From Antilocapra americana (taxonomy: Eukaryota > Chordata > Mammalia > Artiodactyla > Antilocapridae): a DNA stretch of 64,000 nucleotides. The stretch is taken from the NCBI GenBank assembly GCA_007570785.1, contig ML664161.1, positions 10,167,475 through 10,231,474 on the forward strand, read 5' to 3'. Positions 47,421 to 59,174 of this stretch are shown in pieces. Under the pieces are notes generated by a model that saw only the letters and a list, made by a program, of their open reading frames with translations, searched no databases and was not told the DNA's origin. Made by a program: the position numbers and the translations under genes. The number at the start of each line of letters is the position of its first letter. Position 1 is the first letter of the stretch.

Positions 47421-47950
47421 TATGTCCATGCTCAATCATGTCCGACCCTTTGCAACCCCATGGACTATATAGTACACCAGGCTTCTCTGTCCATGGGATT
47501 TCCCAGGCAAGAATAGGGAGTGAGTTGCCATTACCTTCACCAGGAGAGGGCGTCCCTGATAGCTCAGTTGGTAAAGAATCCGCCTGCAGTGCTGGAGACT
47601 GTGGTTGGATTCCTGGGTTGGGAAGATCCCCTGGAGAAGGGATAGGCTACCCATTCCATTTTTGGGGGGCTTCCCTTGTGGCTCAGCTGGTAAAGAATCC
47701 ACCTGCAGTGCAGGAGACCTGGGTTCGATCTCTGGGTTGGTGAAGGGAAAGGCTATCCACTCCAGTATTCTGGCCTAGAGAATTCCATGAATTGTATAGT
47801 ATATGAGGTCACAAAGAGTCAGACACGACTGAGCGACTTCACTTTCACTTTCTCCAGGGGATCTTCCCCAGCCAGGGCTCAAACCTTCATCTCCTGAGTC
47901 TCCTGTATTACAGGCAGATTCTTTACCATTGAGCCACCAGGGAAGCCCAA
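47421..47950 (-). mobile_element. Bov-tA SINE in reverse, split by another SINE
   Basis: The left part (47421-47547) carries CTCAATCATGTCCGACCCTT and GCAAGAATAGGGAGTGAG. The right part (47852-47950) carries GGGGATCTTCCCCAGCCAGG and GAGCCACCAGGGAAGCCC. Together they make one reverse copy. Confidence 0.87.
47548..47851 (+). mobile_element. Bov-A2 SINE (dimer) nested in a reverse SINE
   Basis: Two heads in the same orientation (GTCCCTGATAGCTCAGTTGG at 47551 and CTTCCCTTGTGGCTCAGCTG at 47670) and one tail (GCGACTTCACTTTCACTT) form a dimeric Bov-A2. CCAGGAGAG/CCAGGGGAT at the borders may be a diverged duplication. Confidence 0.9.
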
Positions 47951-49479
47951 GGCAGAGACATAAAGATGGTTTCTTTTGTGCCTACGTCTCTGTATTATGC
48001 ACATAGGATATAAACCTTGCTGGGTGCTTGTGCTTCTCTCTGTCTATTATTTGTATTCAGTCCTCTGAACTCAGATAAAAATTTACCAGAGATGCTGTTT
48101 CATTCCTTACCTTTCTGCATTTGGAAGTGAAAAGTTCCAAAAAGTTCCAAGTTGTAAAACCTTGATGGTAAACCATTCACTGCAGTTGAAGATGTATGCT
48201 GTTAGGTATACTGGTAGATTTTTGTATAGATGTTTTCTTTCCTGCATCTTCGAGGCATCTAAAACTTGAGATAACACTTTTTTTTTTTTTTCCAGCTAGG
48301 ATGAAACTCTGCTTTTATGGCACTTCATGTTCATCAGTACAGTTCCTTTTTTTTTAAACCAATAAATAGATGGGAGAATGTACATGTTAGGATTTTTCTT
48401 TTATGTAGCCAAAAAGGTGAAAAACCCTGGGTGTGCTTCTGTTTTGATGTTCCAGGCTGAAGTCACTATAATTGTGAAATGAAGTGAGTATAAAATGAGT
48501 TTGATGGTCCCATCAGCTTCAGTAGGAAGATGTTGATTTCATTCTCTAATAGGAAGAGGTAACACAAATTGTTGTAAAAGTAAAGGGCAGTAAGTTGCAG
48601 ATTTGTAAGCATTGTTAAAAGAAATGTATATGGAGATTTTAAAAATAAAATTTTAGGAGGTTATTTTCTTATATTTTTGTTTTATTTTTTTAATAATTTC
48701 CTCCTATCACTCCCTCAGTATGTGATATCAGATCTTTTAATTCCTTTGATATTTGTATTTCTCATTTGTAAAATGAGGCACACTTTACAGGAAGGTACAT
48801 TATAGGCACACAACACAGAAATGTATCACCACGCACTAAACGAAATGTTGCATAAATTGAGGAAGTATAGTCATAATATTTAAAAGTCAAAGTGGGAATT
48901 TAAGGAAGAGGTCAAACTTAGCTCTGGGTTTGATACCACTGGCATTTATAAATTATTGCATTTTCATATTTGCTGTTACCAAAGGTAAATCATTTATGTA
49001 AAAGATGAATTTAGTGATTTTATTTTTAACAAAAATAGAAAAAAAGAGGAATTGGCATTTTAAAGTGAGGGATTGTCATGCCTTCGTGTTATTTCCAGCC
49101 TGTCTTGTGTGCTAAACATGAATGCTGAGGCTTTGTGAGGACTGCAAGGATACAGGAAGTAGTACTGCTGAGCTTGAATCTTTGATATAAGATACTTCAC
49201 CCAGTGAGAATGCGATTCCACTGTATTTGCTTTCTGACACTAAATGTGAGTGGGGCACACTATTAAAAATAAAATAGCTAATCAATAAAAAGTTTTCCTA
49301 GCCAGCATGCTCTTCCTGACTCAGAGCTACATCCTAGGGAAATAGTACCAATCAGCAAACTCTCACATACCTACCCAACAGAGTGAGATAATTGTTTGGG
49401 ATCTTATAATCCTGAAAGTTCAACCAGGCAGTGGACTCATTGGAGTCAAAAACTGAAGTGAACGGCATAGAACTTGGTC
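47951..49479. other. Intron stretch without recognised elements
   Basis: AT-rich, with T runs at 48278-48292 and 48348-48356. A short repeat of AAAAGTTCCAA lies at 48130-48150. No exon was recognised. Confidence 0.45.
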
Positions 49480-52085
49480 TGACAGCAAGCAACATGGCAG
49501 AGGTTAAGAGGACATAGCCAGCCTAAATGTTTATGCCCAATAGTAGTTCTTCAAAATGTATGAATCAAAACTTGATCAAAATTCATAGGGAAATAGACAA
49601 ATCAGAATAATCTTCTCTCAATAATTGATTGAACCAGTAGGTAGAAAACCACCGATAATATAGAAAAGTTGAACAACATTAACAACCAGTTTGAAATAGT
49701 TGACTTACATATAGCATTCCACTCAACCTAGAGTAGAATACACATTCTTTTTCAAGGTACACAGAATATTTACCAAGATAAATCATATTTTGGGCCATGA
49801 AAGTCTCAATAAATTATAAAAGATTATAATGAATCAAAGTATATTTTTTGACCGAACTTAATGGTATTAAACTATATACATCAGTAAGAGAAATTCTCTA
49901 GAAAATTTCCAAATATTTAAAACCTAAATAATATACTTTTAAATAACATATGGGTCAAAACAAATCAACATGAATGTTATAAGGTATTTTAAACTGAATT
50001 ATAAAATTCAATTATTAAAATTTATGAGCTACCCTTAAAGCACAATATAGAGGAAGACAGCAATAAACTCCTGTATTAGAAGGTCTCAAATCCATAGCAT
50101 CAGCTTTCAATTTATGAATCTAGAAAAACAGAAACAAATTTCAATCAAGTTTAACATAAAGACACACAAAATACTTAGGGATAAATCTGTCAAAAGATAT
50201 TCAAAACCTGAAAAATGTTGTTGAAAGTAAAAAAAAAAAAAAAAGGAAATAAACAGATATACCTTGATCATTGATCCAAAGAGTCACTGCTGCTAAGGTT
50301 TCAGTTCTCTTCCTAATGGTTTGTGGATTAAGTATAATTCCAATAAACATAGTAACAGGCTTTTTATTTTTTAAAAAAGATTGATACCTGATTCTCAGGC
50401 TCATAGAGAAATGCAGAAAATCTGGAATATCTCAAATAATTTTCAAAAATAAGAAACAAATAGGAGAATTAGTACTACCTGATTTCAAGAAAAATGGTAA
50501 ATTGAACTTCACCAAAATTTTAAACTTTGGTTCATCAAAGGATACTGTTAAGAGAATGAGCAGAGATACTACATGTTGAGAGAAAGTTTTGCAAATCCTA
50601 TCTCTATAAAAGACATATCCAGAATATATAATGAAGCCCCAAAAAGCAATAATGAGAAACCAAAACACAGGAAAAAAAAGACTGGTTAAAATATATGAAC
50701 AAATAATTTACTAAAGAAAATTTAGGGATAAGAAACAAGTACATGAGGGGATGCTCAACATAATTGCTTACTAAAGAAATGAAAATGAAAACAACAATGG
50801 TATACCACTACATATGTACTAGAGTAGATAAGAAGACTGTCCATGCCACGTTAATGGAGGATGTGGAGGAATGGACACATTGCTGGTGGTAAGGTAAACT
50901 GGTACAACCACCTTGGATAACTGTTTAACAGATACTTAAGAACCTTAACTAACAGCTCCTATATATGATCCTATCATGCATTTGCTAATGAATTAACCCA
51001 AAGTAAGGAAATCATGTTTCCATGAAAAGATTTATATGTGATTTTCATAAAATCCTTTTTAGTATTAGCCAAAAATCTTAAACTACCATCATCTACTATT
51101 CATCAACAGCTGAACAGATAATCTAATTGAGGAATATTCATAAAATGAAATACCACTTCAGTTCAGTTCAGTTCAGCCACTCAGTCATGTCTGACTCTTT
51201 GCGACCCCATGAACCACAGTACACCAGGCCTCCCTGTCCATCACCAACTCCCGGAGTCAACCCAAACCCATGTCCATTGAGTCAGTGATGCCATCCAACC
51301 ATCTCATCCTCTGTCATCCCCTTCTCCTCCTACCCTCAGTTTTTCCCAGCATCAGGGCCTTTTCAAATGAGTCAGTTCTGGGTGGCCAAAGTACTGGAGT
51401 TTCAGCTTCAACATCAGTCCTTCCAATGAACACCCAGGACTGATCTCCTTTAGGATGGACTGGTTGAATCTCTTTGCAGTCTAAGGAACTCTCAAGAGTC
51501 TTCTCCAACAACACAGTTCAAAAGCATCAATTCTTCAGCACTCAGCTTTCTTTATAGTCGAACTCTCACATCCATACAGGACCACTGGAAAAACCATAGC
51601 CTTAACATTTGTTGACAACATAATGTCTCTGCTTTTTAATATGCTGTCTAGATTGGTCATAACTTTCCTTCCAAGGAGTAAGCGTCTATTAATACCACTT
51701 AGTAATAAAAAAAGAGCAAACTATTGATACAAGCAACATGAGTGAATCTCAAAATAATTATGCTAAATAGAAGGAGCCAGACTCTTTTCCACTGAAAACA
51801 GTATGTGTTGGATAATTCCACGTGTATGAAACTTTTAGAAAATGCCAACTAATCTATAGTTATAGAGAAAACATGAATAGCTGCAAGGAAGGAAAACTGG
51901 GGAGAAAGGACAAAGCATAGGGACTACAAATGGATAGGAGAAAACTGGGGAGTGATAAACTTGAATGCAGTCTTTATTATAGGGATAGTAACAGGTCCAC
52001 ACATCTGTCAAAGCTTGTCAAATTATGCATTTAGCATATACAATTTATTATGTGTCAATTATACCTCAACAAAGAAATTTTAAAA
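49480..52085 (+). mobile_element. Ancient L1 LINE, long but rearranged, split by BovB
   Basis: The order of eroded ORF2 words (GCCTAAATGTTTATGCCC, GGGAAATAGACAAATCAG, TTGGGCCATGAAAGTC, GGATACTGTTAAGAGAATG, GGAGGAATGGACACATTGC) and the 3' UTR (TAGGAGAAAACTGGGGAG, GTCAATTATACCTCAAC) follow L1 from endonuclease region to tail. Stops are frequent and segments are missing. Confidence 0.7.
51159..51690 (-). mobile_element. BovB LINE 3' end with target-site duplication
   Basis: It starts with the CAGTTCAGTTCAGTTCAG tail in reverse and ends at TCCAAGGAGTAAGCGTC. The 10-nt sequence AATACCACTT stands at 51149-51158 and 51691-51700. It is a 532-bp, 5'-truncated copy inserted in an older L1. Confidence 0.95.
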
Positions 52086-52239
52086 AATCATTGAGTTCAC
52101 ATCTCCATCTCAAATTCATATATGCGTTGCCATAGGATTCTTTCTCAACTTCCCACATTCCATATTTGCATATTCCTTCTCTCATAGTGAAAACCGGTTC
52201 CTAACAAAATCAGTATATGTACTCATTGTTCTGTCTTGC

Positions 52240-52264
52240 AACACACACACACACACACACACAG
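52240..52264. repeat. (AC)n tract, about 12 units
   Basis: AC run of about 25 nt ending ACAGACACTG. Confidence 0.9.
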
Positions 52265-52574
52265 ACACTGTTTAGATGACAGCTCTCTCACTATTACCAG
52301 AGAAAACCAAAGAAGTAAATTCCAATCCTTATATCTGTTGTGCTTGAGAAGAGAGAGGTGGTCAATAAATATTTACTGAATTGATTAATAAATGTTAATT
52401 ATGGCAATCATAAACCTTGAGCATCAGTCTTTGTGAGTTTTCAAAATAAAACAAAATTTTACCTTAAATAGGTTAAAAAAAAAGGATTTCTTGCAGTTGT
52501 TTTCACCTTTTATACATTAAGGTACCCTGACAGTGTACAACTAGGAAATTGTATTCAGTTTACTTCAATTATTT

Positions 52575-53177
52575 CTTTTTATTTTTTATTTTTTTAATTT
52601 TTTTTCCTCCCTTTTATTGTTTTTGTCATACAATGCCATGATATCACCATGGGTTTACATATGCTCCCCCTCCAGAAACCCCTCCCTCCCCCCTCCCTCC
52701 TCCCTCCCCCCCGGGAAATCTCGATGCACCAGCCCTGAGAATCAATCCTGGGCTGGTGATTGATTAGACATATGATAATTAACATGTTTCAATGCCATTC
52801 TCCCATATCATCCCACCCTTACCCTCATCCACAAAGTCCGCGAGTCTATTCTATACATCTACGTTCCTTTTGCTGTCTCGCATGTTGGGTTCTCGTTACT
52901 GTCTTTCTAAATTCCATATATATGCGTTAATATACTGTATTGTTGTTTTTGCTTCTGGCTTACTTCACTCTGGATAATGGGCTCCAGTTCGGTCCATCTG
53001 AGTAGAATTGATTCAAATGAATTTTTTTTTAATGCTGAGTAATATTCCATTGTGTATATGTACCACAGCTTTCTTATCCATTCGTCAGTTGATGGGCATC
53101 TAGGTTGCTTCCATGTCCTGGCTATTGTAAACAATGCAGCGATGAACATTGGGGTACACGTGGCTCTTTATGTGGGC
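52575..53177 (-). mobile_element. L1 LINE 3' end in reverse, young bovine type
   Basis: The reverse strand encodes ORF2 C-terminal words (MFIAALFTIARTWKQPRCPS, YIYTMEYYSALKK at 52907-53149), followed by the G-rich 3' UTR. The pyrimidine-rich stretch 52660-52712 is the reverse of the same G-rich tract seen at 8640-8730. Confidence 0.87.
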
Positions 53178-53184
53178 ATGTTGT

Positions 53185-53285
53185 GATTTAATATACAAGT
53201 GCAGTAAATTTGTTTGTGCTTGGATTGAATTTTATGATATACAGGTATGATTTATTCGTTTATGCTTGGGTTAAATTTTGTGATA
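53185..53285. repeat. Imperfect two-copy tandem repeat, about 50-bp unit
   Basis: TTTGTTTGTGCTTGGATTGA in copy 1 and TTATTCGTTTATGCTTGGGT in copy 2, each followed by an AATTTT-G-TGAT-type ending, align as two diverged units. Confidence 0.7.
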
Positions 53286-53639
53286 GTCCCATTTAATTTA
53301 CATTCTGAATATGTAAAGTATTTATATGGTACAAAAGATAAAACATATGCTCAAATCTTTCTTTCATAAAAATTTCCTTCAATCTCTACTTCTACTTAGT
53401 TAATGGAAAGAAAATCATTCTCTGAATTTCTCCTAGCAAAAAAAAAAGTATTTTTTTCTTATAAAAGTATTTTTATTTCTCTTTTTCATTCAAGTGAGGC
53501 ATTAATTCACAGTATCTCTTTTATCTACTCCCTTGCACTTTGCTTTTTTTACTTAATAATATGCCTTGGAGGTAGCACTCTCTCTTGACATCTTCTTCCT
53601 TAGTTTTTCACCTAGATAATTTTCTTTCAGCATTCTTTA

Positions 53640-54570
53640 ATCAAATTAGTTTTCTATGGATAGCATTTAGATGGTGTCTACTATTTTGCCATGACAAGCA
53701 ATGACATGGTGAACAATATTTTGGATATATTCGTTTTTACCTTTGGAGGATTATCATAAGGATAAATTTCTGGAACTGAAATTGCTTTTATTGTGGAAGA
53801 TACTGCCAGCTTCCCCTCCATGTGTTTGTCCAGCTACACTGCCACCAGTAATCTATAGACTCTTCGTTTCCCTACAGCCTTGTCTATGTGTGTGCTGTCA
53901 CACTTTTGAAGTCTTACCTATTTGACAGATTGGGAATGGTCTCCCCTTTTATGTTAAATTTGGTCTTATTTACTGTTTAGGTTATAATGAGGATGAGTAC
54001 CCTTTAATGTTTGTTTAGAAACAGTTGGTATCTTTTTCACTGTACTGTCTTTCCATCTTGGTTAGTCTATGTCTCTGTCTCTCTGTTCTTGATTTTTAGA
54101 ATCTTTTTTATATATTAGGGTGCTTTTTTCTGTGAGATAAATTGCAGATATTTTATTACAATTTGTAATTTTTTTCTTTTGCTTCTGCTTATGGTATCTT
54201 TTAGAACACAGTAGTTTTCTTTTAGTTGTAATCGAAATTATCAAACTTTCTTTGTTTTGGGTATTTAGTTATAATTAAGAAATCTTTAATTATAATTTAG
54301 AAACCACACTCAGTTTATAAAGTAATTCATGCACTTATATATCCTCCTAGTGTCAATATAGTTTACTTTCTTGTCACTTAAATGCGTTTCATTTGGAATG
54401 TACTCTATATTGGGTAATGTTAAGTGCAGAGCCAGTTTGATTGTTTTAAAAATGACTGTCTACTTGTTTCAACATAAACTCCATTTTTTTCTTATTGACT
54501 TAGAACACTACTTTTATGATGCACTAAATGTTCATATGTTCTTGAGTGTGCTTTCAGTGTTCTAATTTGT
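53640..54570 (-). mobile_element. Old L1 fragment in reverse
   Basis: GATAAATTTCTGGAACTGAA, GATACTGCCAGCTTCCCCTC, CTACACTGCCACCAGTAATC and GACAGATTGGGAATGGTCTC follow the reverse of the old L1 3' ORF2 and UTR region. Confidence 0.6.
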
Positions 54571-54789
54571 TCCATTAGAGTGGCATCATATAGCTTTAAG
54601 ATTTCAAAGGCTGTAGAAGTGTGTTTTCATATGTGACAGGACACTCAATTATTATTCTTATCTAGAGATTTTCTAGCTATTCCTTCATGTTTATTTTCTT
54701 ATGTAAACTTTAACATTATTTTTTTAGTTCAAAAATTCAGTTAACACTTTTATAGACATCATAAATTATATGTTGATATGGTTGATTGA

Positions 54790-55300
54790 AAATGGTTACA
54801 AATTCTTGGTTACTCATACATGAAAATGTGGAGTCTAATCTCCCTTCTTTTGAATCTGGGCTGGCCGTAATGACTTGCTTGTCTAGCAGAATGAAGCAAA
54901 AGTGTCTTTCTGAGGCGTAAAGGCCAGAGCAGAGAAAGTGTCACAGAAACTTTTCAAGTATCAAGATGTCCCAGACACCATGCTATGAGGAGGTCCAAGC
55001 AGATCCATGGAGAGTCCATATGGACAGGAATCAAAGATCCTGGCCAACACCCCGGACTGAATTAGCAGGCCCTACCAAAGAGCCAGTCATGTGAGTGAAT
55101 TTTCTTAGACATAGGTCCTCTAGTCCAACTGAGTTATCCCATCTTATGCTTGTAGAGTAGAGATGAATCTTCCCCACTGAACCTTACTCTAATTGCAGAT
55201 TTTGAAGAAAGAAAATAATTACTAAGGGTTATTGCTATTTTAAGCCACTAATTCTGGTGTAGTTTATTACATAGTAATATACTGCCAGAACAGTTACCTT
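54790..55300. mobile_element. Old interspersed repeat, LTR-like (MaLR type?)
   Basis: GAATCTGGGCTGGCCGTAAT, CTTATGCTTGTAGAGTAGAG and TTTTAAGCCACTAATTCTGG are words of a well-known old mammalian repeat, probably a MaLR-type LTR. No internal viral genes are seen. Confidence 0.4.
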
Positions 55301-56059
55301 GGAGAGAATTATAAGCAGATAGCTAAATTCTTTAACTTCCCATCTTGTGCTATGATGCCTTTTATAACTCCTTAACTTTCATTTTTCTACCATATTTTAT
55401 TAAAAATATAATATTGAGAGAGTTGTACTTTAGTGTATTTAAACACATGGACAATACTAGGAACATCTTATCAAATATTGATTCTGAATACTATAACATA
55501 GAATTTGTCGTAATAGAATAGTTTGTAACAATTGGAAGTAATCTGGTTATTACTTTTATCCTATCTAAGTAAGTATTCAAGGCAGTTTAAAGCTATATAT
55601 AGGCCAGGTCCTTGTTATAACAAAATATCAATGGAAGGAGAAACCCATAAAAATAAGAAGGGATTAAATAATTGCATTATTTTCTTGGGTCTAAGTTTCA
55701 TATTTTTATATTTTCACTGTTTCTCAAGTTGAATGCTCTTTGCAATTGGCATGTATGTTTGAAATAGTTGTTTTCCTTCCCCCTAAAGCTATCATTAAAT
55801 AAATGTCTCACAATTGAGGAACCACGTGTACATCATGAAAGATTTTTCTTTTTCTCTTCAAAATAAAGTAGAATCTATAAATGTCTAATATCTGCAAGAA
55901 GATTCTTCATGTATTTTGTTTGAAATGGCAAATGTAGGTAGACACATATCTCCATTCTCCCAAGAGGTGAGGAATTAGTGTATGGAACTATTTTTACTTT
56001 AAGACATTACCTTTTCGGTCTCTATGTCTATATAACATAGAGTCTGTAGAGTATTTAGT
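55301..56059. other. Intron stretch without recognised elements
   Basis: AT-rich, no exon and no clear repeat. It leads into a MIR. Confidence 0.45.
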
Positions 56060-57250
56060 AGTCACAAATGCTGAAACCAGACTGCTTGTGTTCACGTCCC
56101 AGCTCTTCCACAGTAGCTATGAGATTTGGGGAAATTTTGACTGTGTGGATCACAACAAACTGTGGAAAATTCTTAAAGAGATGGAAATACCTGACCACCT
56201 GACCTGCCTCCTGAGAAATCTGTTGGCAGGTCAAGAAGTAACAGTTAGAACTGGACATGGAACAACAGACTGCTTCCAAATTGGAAAAGGAGTACGTCAA
56301 GGCTGTATATTGTCACCCTGCTTATTTAACTTACATGCAGAGTACCTCATGCAAAATGCCAGGCTGGATGAAGCATAAGCTGGAATCGAGATTTCTGGGA
56401 GAAATATCAATAACCTCATATATGCCGAAGATACCACCCTTATGGCAGAAAGCAAAGAAGAACTAAAGAGCCTCTTGAAAGTGAAACAAGAGAGTGAAAA
56501 AGTTGGCTGAAAGCTCAACATTCAGAAAACTAAGATCATGGCATCTGGTCCCATCACTTCATGGCAAATAGATGGGGAAACAGTGGAAACAGTGTCAGAC
56601 TTTATATTTGGGTGGCTCCAAAATCACTGCAGCTGGTGACTGCAGCCATGAAATTAAAAAACACTTTCCTTTGGAAGAAAAATTATGACCAACCTAGACA
56701 GCTTATTAAAAAACAGAGAGGTTTCTTTGCCAACAAAGTTCTGTCTAGTCAAAGCTATGATTTTTCCAGTAGTCATGTATGGATGTAAGAGTTGGACTAT
56801 AAAGAAATCTGAGTGCCAAAGAATTGATGCTTTTGAATTGTGGTGTTGGAGAAGAATCTTGAGAGTCCCTTGGAGAGATCCAACCAGTCCATAGTAAAGG
56901 AAATCAGTCCTGAGAATTCACTGGAAGGGCTGATGCTGAAACTGAAACTCCGATACTTTGGCCACCTGGTGTGAAGAGCTGACTCATTTGAAAAGACCCT
57001 GATGCTGGGAAAGATTGAAGGCAGGAGGAGAAGGGGAGACGACAGAGGATGAGATGGTTGGGTGGCATCACCAACTTTGCACATGAGTTTGAGTAATCTC
57101 TGGGAGTTGGTGGTGGACAGAAAGGCCTAGTGTGCTGAAGTCCATGAGGTTGCAAAGAGTTGGACATGACTGAGTGACTGAACTGAACAAACTATGGTAT
57201 AGTTTGCTATGAAAATTAAAGAACTAGTATTTGTAAAGCATGCAGAAAAA
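56060..57250 (+). mobile_element. MIR SINE split by BovB
   Basis: The left part (56065-56133) reads CTGAAACCAGACTGCTTGTG and TAGCTATGAGATTTGGGGA. The right part after 57187 reads ATTAAAGAACTAGTATTTGT and AAAGCATGC. Both fit MIR order around the BovB insertion. Confidence 0.5.
56135..57187 (+). mobile_element. BovB LINE, reverse transcriptase fragment and 3' end
   Basis: This is the longest BovB copy in the window (about 1.05 kb). An open frame at 56088-56378 encodes part of the reverse transcriptase, with KLWKILKEMEIPDHL and GVRQGCILSPCLF. Further on the frame breaks. The catalytic YADD box is visible as YAED (TATGCCGAAGAT at 56421), so the first Asp is changed, and several stops and frameshifts follow. 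The element is 5'-truncated and inactive. It ends with GACTGAGTGACTGAACTG. Confidence 0.94.
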
Positions 57251-57318
57251 TGACCTGCATGTATCAAGCATCATGCAAGGGCTTGTTGATTCAATAAAAG
57301 GCAGGGAGGACCTTAGAA

Positions 57319-57368
57319 GGGGAAATTTGGTGTTTTAAGGGGAAGATTGGTATTTTAAGGGGAAAAAA
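57319..57368. repeat. Short tandem repeat, 20-bp unit, 2.5 copies
   Basis: GGGGAAATTTGGTGTTTTAA (57319-57338), GGGGAAGATTGGTATTTTAA (57339-57358) and a partial GGGGAAAAAAA follow head to tail. Confidence 0.9.
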
Positions 57369-57949
57369 ATGACAGATTTGGCTATGACATTACAATAAGA
57401 TTTATTAAAGCAGCTGCTATTCATTTACATCAACTCCTGTTCACTTATTTGTAACATCTCTGTAGCAAGTATGAGAGGTGCTTTTGGAAAGTTTCTAAGC
57501 CTTTAGAAAGTTCCAAGGTCTAAATATATGCGAACTTTTTTGTATTGCAGCAAGTTGTTCTGTTATGTACACATTTTAGTACAGATGGCTATTTTGAGAG
57601 CGTGTAAGCAAAACTGGTTATAACAAATGAATTTTGTATTCTCAAGATTTGTTTTTCTCTCAGTATGTTATCATTTTGAGCTACATTTTTGGAAGCAAAT
57701 ATGACAGGTGTACTTACCAACTGTGCCTGAAAGAATTATGTTTTGGAAAAAAAAAAAAACAACTACCACTGCAAATCTCTAGCTCCCTGTCCTTGTTTCA
57801 TGTTGAAATTATTCCTACATGAATTTGTTTGCTTCATATTTCTCAGGTGTGTTTATTTATAATTTATACCCTGACTACTTCCCAAATGGTTTTAAGATAG
57901 CTTTTTAAAATTCATGTATAAGACAATTAAAATAAAAATAACTCAAACT

Positions 57950-58025
57950 CTAAAAAGAACAAAATTCTGTAGAGCAATTATTCTTCAGTTAAAAAATAAA
58001 GAAATTAAAAAATAAAAAACTCAGA
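57950..58025 (+). mobile_element. L1 3' tail fragment
   Basis: GAGCAATTATTCTTCAGTTA followed by AAAAAATAAAGAAATTAAAA resembles the L1 3' terminus. Confidence 0.45.
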
Positions 58026-58129
58026 CTCATACAAATATTTGTGAGGGTGAGGCTCTCAGTGGTAAAGTACATACGCCTAAAATCTTATTAATTTATATTA
58101 AATTCAGTGTTGAACTTCCTGGTAGGCAA

Positions 58130-58330
58130 GATAAAAAGGAACTATGTGTATCTATTTAAATAGCTAGTGGGAACCTGCTACATAGCACAGGAGCTCATTT
58201 TGGTGCTCTGTGATGACCTAAAGCAATGGGATGGGGAGGATGGGAGGGAGATCAAAGAGGGAGGGGTATATGTATAGTATAGCTGATTCACTTTGTTGTA
58301 CAGCAGAAACTAGCCCAGTGAATTTTTTTT
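58130..58330 (+). mobile_element. L1 3' UTR fragment
   Basis: GCTACATAGCACAGGAGCTC, GGTGCTCTGTGATGACC and TTCACTTTGTTGTACAGCAG are words of the ruminant L1 3' UTR. Confidence 0.7.
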
Positions 58331-58682
58331 TAAAAGAGGGACTAGGCCAAGTTAGTTAGAACTGATAATTTTCTTCTTGTTGCCCTGAATTTAGAAAAAC
58401 ATTTTTTTTTTTTACATGTGTGTGTGCATGTATGTGTATCTGTAGTTTCCACCAATCCAGGAAAAACATCCTTTATAGATCTTTTACAAAAGCTGCAAAG
58501 ATGTTCTTTATATCGCACACCACCCTTAATGATAGTCAAGGGTATATCTTGATAAATGTTTATCGAAAATTTTAGTTCGCTTTAGGTTTGGAGTTATTTT
58601 ATTTGTTTTATCTGGCTGATTTGGCCTAGATATATTGGCTTCTGCTCTGGTAACAATGAAAATATTTAATGAAGTGTTCCTA

Positions 58683-58830
58683 TAAGGATGGTCTCCGACC
58701 TACTTGCATTAGAATCACCTGAATAATGTGTTACTTATTCAGGACCTCACCTCAATCTTAATCAGAATCTTTAAAACTGTTATTTTAATCAAGCTTCTGA
58801 AGGAATTGTTATGAACACCAATAATGGCAA
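58683..58830. mobile_element. MER5A-like hAT relic
   Basis: GATGGTCTCCGACCTACTTG, CATTAGAATCACCTGAATAA and AATCAGAATCTTTAAAAC follow a MER5-type element loosely. The ends are eroded. Confidence 0.4.
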
Positions 58831-59028
58831 ATTACTTTCCTGGAGAAGTAGACCTATGGGGGGAGATCAAAGGGTAATCTAAGCTACAAGAAATGTGAGA
58901 TGGGAAGACTTTGTGTGCCACTATTCAAGACTTCACAGCTAGTAAGTTGATTAATTTTACCTCAGTTTCTTTCTGTAAAAACAGAGGAAATTATTTTGTC
59001 TTATATACATGGAGGCCATTATGATAAT

Positions 59029-59174
59029 TGTGTGTTAAGTCACTTCAGTAATCTCTGACTCTGTGACTCTGTGGACTTTAGCCTGCCAGGCTCTTCTGTC
59101 CAAGGGATTCTCCAGGCAGTAATACTAGAGTGGGTTGCCATGCCCTTCTCCAGGGGATCTTCCCGACCCAGGGA
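59029..59174 (-). mobile_element. Bov SINE, partial, in reverse
   Basis: GTGTTAAGTCACTTCAGTAA, CCTGCCAGGCTCTTCTGTCC and TCCCGACCCAGGGA are present. The tRNA-like head is missing at the right end. Confidence 0.87.

Noticed and set aside
47357..47743. 128-codon plus-strand frame and 88-codon minus frame
   Set aside because: Both run through the nested Bov SINEs.
54790..55300. Possible endogenous retrovirus
   Set aside because: At most a solitary old LTR-like repeat. No gag, pol or env sequence is recognisable, so no provirus is called.
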